Part shown: positions 61,531 to 64,000 of the stretch, one piece after another
Position numbering within the stretch: the stretch's first letter is position 1
Layout of the letters: each line of letters starts with the position of its first letter
Source of the DNA: Bifidobacterium scaligerum
GTDB taxonomy: Bacteria; Actinomycetota; Actinomycetes; Actinomycetales; Bifidobacteriaceae
Direction of reading: 5' to 3'
Assembly (NCBI RefSeq): GCF_002802865.1
Contig: NZ_PGLQ01000009.1
Location: forward strand, 24,417-88,416
Length of the DNA: 64,000 bases
The notes under the pieces: generated by a model
Database searches by the model: none
Seen by the model: the letters and a program-made list of their open reading frames with translations, nothing else
What the model was told of the DNA's origin: nothing
Position numbers and translations under genes: made by a program

Positions 61531-61939
61531 GGGTGGTCGCTCCTTCGTGATGCCGCAAAGCATCTTCTCGACATCATTGGTTGGACAGTATTGGCGGAAC
61601 AATTGGGAAGATATAAAAGATATAAAAGATATAAAAAAGTATAAAACGAGTGTTGCGCTGCGGCAAGTCGATGTTGGGCTGCCACCTAAAGCGAAAACAT
61701 TTTGGGTATTAGGCGGTTCTTGGCTGTAAAGCAGTGGGGGGCGTAGGATTGCATGAGTGCGGCGGTGTTTCCGGCGGTGTCCGCGTCCGTATGATGGGTG
61801 GGCGGTCATATGGCAAAGCGCGTGCTCCTTATAATCGTGCCGCTTACGTAGAATAAGGCGCAAACGTGAGGCAACGGTGGCATCGTAAACATGCGTCCGC
61901 GGCCTGAAACACAGCCCAAGAGAAGAACGAAGGACAGCA
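61531..61939. promoter_or_regulatory. Divergent region of ATPase gene and aspartokinase gene
   Basis: AGATATAAA is repeated three times, with a fourth variant AGTATAAAA, at 61609-61646, about 80-115 bp upstream of the ATPase start. A TATAAT at 61830-61835 may be the -10 of the aspartokinase promoter, with a poor -35. No riboswitch-like lysine motif was recognised. Confidence 0.45.
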
Positions 61940-62704
61940 GTGGCTCTCATCGTGCAGAAGTACGGCGGCTCATCGGTGGCCGACGCGGAATCGATCAAGC
62001 GCGTGGCCAAGCGCGTCGTGGAAACGAAGAAAAAAGGCAATAAGGTGGCCGTGGTGGTCTCCGCCATGGGCGACACCACCGACGACCTCATCGATCAGGC
62101 GCTGAGCATCGACTCCAACCCGCCCGAGCGCGAGATGGACATGCTGATGACCGCAGGCGAGCGTATCTCGATGAGCCTGCTGGCCATGGCCATTCACGCC
62201 GCCGGCGATCGCGCCCACTCCTTCACCGGCCAGCAGGCAGGTTTCTTCACCGACGCCCGTTACGGCGCGGCCCACATCAAGGCCGTCAAGCCGGACCGTG
62301 TGAAGAACGCCCTCTCGATGGGTGACGTGGCCATTGTGGCCGGCTTCCAAGGCATCAACGCCAAGGGCGACGCCACCACGCTCGGCCGCGGTGGTTCCGA
62401 CACCTCCGCTGTGGCGCTTGCTGTGGCGCTCGGTGCGGATATCTGCGAGATCTACACCGACGTGGACGGCATCTTCACCGCCGACCCTCGCATCGTGCCG
62501 GCCGCCAAGCGCATCCCGTACATCGGCTACGACGCGATTCTGGAGATGGCCAGCTGCGGCTCCAAGGTGCTGGCGCTGCGTTGCGTGGAATACGCGCAGC
62601 GATTCAACATGCCGCTGCATGTGCGCTCCTCGTTCTCGCACCGTCCCGGCACGCTGGTGGTGCCCGACGGTGTGGACCCGCGCACGCTGCCGAATCTGGA
62701 CTAG
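61940..62704 (+). CDS. lysC: Aspartokinase, catalytic subunit (separate gene)
   Basis: A 254-residue amino-acid kinase for the first step of the lysine, threonine and methionine pathway. Signature: [66 protein letters not shown] and [18 protein letters not shown]. It ends soon after [11 protein letters not shown], without the two ACT domains found in complete aspartokinases. The start is GTG 61940 with AAGGA 7 bp upstream. The ACT domains are encoded by the next gene, 70 bp downstream, so feedback control would require complex formation. Confidence 0.95.
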   Translation: MALIVQKYGGSSVADAESIKRVAKRVVETKKKGNKVAVVVSAMGDTTDDLIDQALSIDSNPPEREMDMLMTAGERISMSLLAMAIHAAGDRAHSFTGQQAGFFTDARYGAAHIKAVKPDRVKNALSMGDVAIVAGFQGINAKGDATTLGRGGSDTSAVALAVALGADICEIYTDVDGIFTADPRIVPAAKRIPYIGYDAILEMASCGSKVLALRCVEYAQRFNMPLHVRSSFSHRPGTLVVPDGVDPRTLPNLD

Positions 62705-62774
62705 CTCCTGATCCGTTCCACCCCCTGAATCATTCGTAATACAGACCACAAGACCACAAGATAAGGCGACAGAC

Positions 62775-63341
62775 ATGACTGAAGAAGAAGCGAAATCCAT
62801 GGGAGACCTGTTCCCCGATCTGGGCCCTGAAGCCCCGGTGATCTCCGGCATCGCGCACGACCGTTCCGAGGCGCTGGCCACGGTGCGCGGCGTGCCGAAC
62901 GAGCCGGGCATGGCCGCCAAGGTGTTCACCGAGCTGGCCGTTGCCGGCGTGAACGTGGATATGATCGTGCAGGCCGGCGCTTCCGTGGGCACTGCGGACA
63001 TTTCCTTCACCGTGCCGGAATCCGCCGTCAAGCAGGTGCAGGATACGCTGCTCGACAAGCAGGAGGAGCTCGGCTACCACTCCTTCGACGTGAACACCAA
63101 CGTGGGCAAGGTGGCCGTGGTGGGCGTCGGCATGAAGACCCACTCCGGTCTGGCCGCCAAGTTCTTCCAGGCGCTGAGCGACAAGGGCATCAACGTGCTG
63201 ATGATCTCCACCTCGGAGATTCGTATCGCCGCCCTCGTGCCGCTCGACCAGCTCAACGACGCCGTCAAGGCGCTGCACACCGCGTATGGACTTGACGCCG
63301 ACCAGATCGAGGCCGTGGTTTACGGCGGCACCGGCCGCTGA
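62775..63341 (+). CDS. Aspartokinase regulatory subunit (ACT domains)
   Basis: A 188-residue protein with two ACT domains (ATVRGVPNEPGMAAKVFTELAVAGVNVDMIVQ and VAVVGVGMKTHSGLAAKFFQALSDKGINVLMISTSEIRIAALV), equal to the C-terminal half of full-length aspartokinases such as the beta subunit of Corynebacterium. An acidic leader of about 30 residues (MTEEEAKSMGDLFPDLG) is extra. It would bind lysine/threonine and inhibit the kinase encoded just upstream. It ends at a strong terminator, so the next pathway gene is not in the same transcript within this window. Confidence 0.93.
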   Translation: MTEEEAKSMGDLFPDLGPEAPVISGIAHDRSEALATVRGVPNEPGMAAKVFTELAVAGVNVDMIVQAGASVGTADISFTVPESAVKQVQDTLLDKQEELGYHSFDVNTNVGKVAVVGVGMKTHSGLAAKFFQALSDKGINVLMISTSEIRIAALVPLDQLNDAVKALHTAYGLDADQIEAVVYGGTGR

Positions 63342-63406
63342 GCTTGTGCGAATGTGCGTGTAGTCGCACGAAAGCCGCACGAATTCGCGCTATTGCGCTA
63401 TTGCAT

Positions 63407-63436
63407 GAGAAAGCCCTCCATGTGGAGGGCTTTCTC
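63407..63436 (+). terminator. Terminator of the aspartokinase genes
   Basis: GAGAAAGCCCTCCA (63407-63420) pairs perfectly with TGGAGGGCTTTCTC (63423-63436); the T-rich right arm serves as the tail. Confidence 0.8.
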
Positions 63437-63680
63437 CGTTACGAGGGGTTGATTCGGCTTGTTCCGGAGGTCTATCTGCTTTGCGAGGGGTACATCCTCA
63501 AGTAGCCCCACCTCCACAATGGCGTAATGGCGTTGAGGGAATGCGGTTCATACTCGCGGTTTCGGTCTAGAGGTACCCCTCATAAAGCAGATAGATGTTC
63601 TAGCAACCGTGAATCAACCCCTTGTAAAGCAGATAGACCTCCCGCTAACCGGATATCAGCCCCTTGTAAGCGAGAAGGTT
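63432..63680. repeat. 42-45-bp repeats in opposing orientation
   Basis: ACCCCTyryAAAGCAGATAG with a trailing AACnnnnnAATCA-like part occurs at about 63575 and 63617 in the plus direction, with a shortened copy near 63659, and as the reverse complement at 63450-63491. The opposed copies are about 85 bp apart. No gene fits this region; the only open frame crosses repeats. Confidence 0.7.
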
Positions 63681-63684
63681 TGTT

Positions 63685-64000
63685 ATGCGTGTGCTATGCG
63701 TGCTTTTCGTGCGATTCGGGTGCGGGCGGGGTGTATGGGCCACTTGCGGTGTGTTTTTCGCGCGATTTGGGTGCAAAGTGACCGGATGCAGGCATGTGTG
63801 GGATGTTTTCGCGCGATTCGGGTGCGGGGCTGCTTGGATTTGGCCTGTTCTGCGTGCTTTTCGCGCGATTTGGGTGCAAAGTGGCCGGATGCAGGCGTGT
63901 GCGGCATGTTTTCGCGCGATTCGGGTGCGGGGCTGCTTGGATTTGGCCTGTTCTGCGTGCTTTTCGCGCGATTTGGGTGCAAAGTGGCCGGATGCAGGCA
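63685..64000. repeat. 103-bp tandem array reaching the right edge
   Basis: The unit starting CCGGATGCAGGC recurs at 63782, 63885 and 63988, exactly 103 bp apart, with a diverged unit before it. Each unit carries two TTTTCGCGCGATTyGGGTGC cores about 51 bp apart, so it is a double form of the 51-bp period seen at 13922-14343. The array continues beyond the window. Confidence 0.9.

Noticed and set aside
61750..61939. Lysine riboswitch before the aspartokinase gene
   Set aside because: The leader is short and no conserved lysine-riboswitch core or terminator could be recognised by eye.
60367..62091. 574-codon form of the second ATPase
   Set aside because: The N-terminal extension runs through an AT-rich control region and over the aspartokinase start; ATG 61530 has a good ribosome site and begins the family fold.
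63527..63982. Small open frames in the right-hand repeats
   Set aside because: Their codons are dictated by the tandem repeats (SREKHA-type peptides); no ribosome site or family resemblance.

Overview
The window looks like a bifidobacterial chromosome, most probably from the Bifidobacterium longum/breve group. This rests on gene content and style rather than a database match: high GC, a dnaK-grpE-dnaJ-hspR cluster with HAIR-like operators, sortase-dependent fimbriae beside a starch/maltodextrin locus, a compact actinobacterial Tad locus, and an aspartokinase split into two genes. No rRNA or tRNA gene, insertion sequence or CRISPR array was seen.

Layout. Positions 1-2774 (minus strand) hold the first 924 codons of a very large secreted surface protein that runs off the left edge. 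Positions 3353-11114 are a complete sortase-pilus operon: a tip-type adhesin (LPVTG), a major pilin (LPKTG) and a class C sortase. Positions 11389-27834 form an alpha-glucan region: 4-alpha-glucanotransferase, a GH13 glucosidase, a maltodextrin ABC importer (binding protein plus two permeases), type I pullulanase, a LacI-family regulator and a secreted, membrane-anchored alpha-amylase. An HAD hydrolase and a TraX-like membrane protein lie among them. Positions 28011-32887 are the HspR heat-shock cluster. An HAD phosphatase and a DedA membrane protein follow. Positions 35494-41260 are a Tad/Flp pilus locus (tadZ-A-B-C, then flp and two TadE-like pseudopilins), with a YafQ-type toxin-antitoxin pair between its two halves. 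Positions 41359-43862 are a XamI-like type II restriction-modification pair. Positions 44017-49694 are housekeeping: lipid kinase-like protein, TetR regulator, dnaX and recR. Between recR and the aspartokinase genes (61940-63341) lies a second pilus locus: sortase C on the minus strand, beta-helix adhesin (LPFTG) and pilin (LPKTG) on the plus strand. Two unrelated stand-alone ATPases bracket it.

How it fits together. The window pairs surface attachment (two sortase pili, one Tad pilus, one giant surface protein) with extracellular alpha-glucan breakdown and uptake. Extracellular amylase would release maltodextrins, the ABC importer takes them up, and pullulanase, GH13 glucosidase and MalQ process them inside. 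LacI-type operator-like sequences occur near several of these genes, and a LacI/CcpA-type palindrome sits just upstream of the -35 of the second pilus operon.

The least explained material is non-coding. It includes a 55-bp hairpin repeat whose two copies show compensatory stem changes, a palindrome family with 18-nt arms and a 7-nt loop, 51/103-bp tandem arrays in two distant gaps, a DnaA-box-like element duplicated before both halves of the tad locus, a 29-bp perfect inverted repeat inside the heat-shock cluster, a 24-bp inverted repeat before one ATPase gene, and several 13-bp and 15-bp tandem repeats, two of which enter coding sequence. No single clearly new system can be proven from sequence alone. 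The nested domain architecture of the first adhesin, the duplicated element around the tad locus and the covarying hairpin repeat are the strongest leads.
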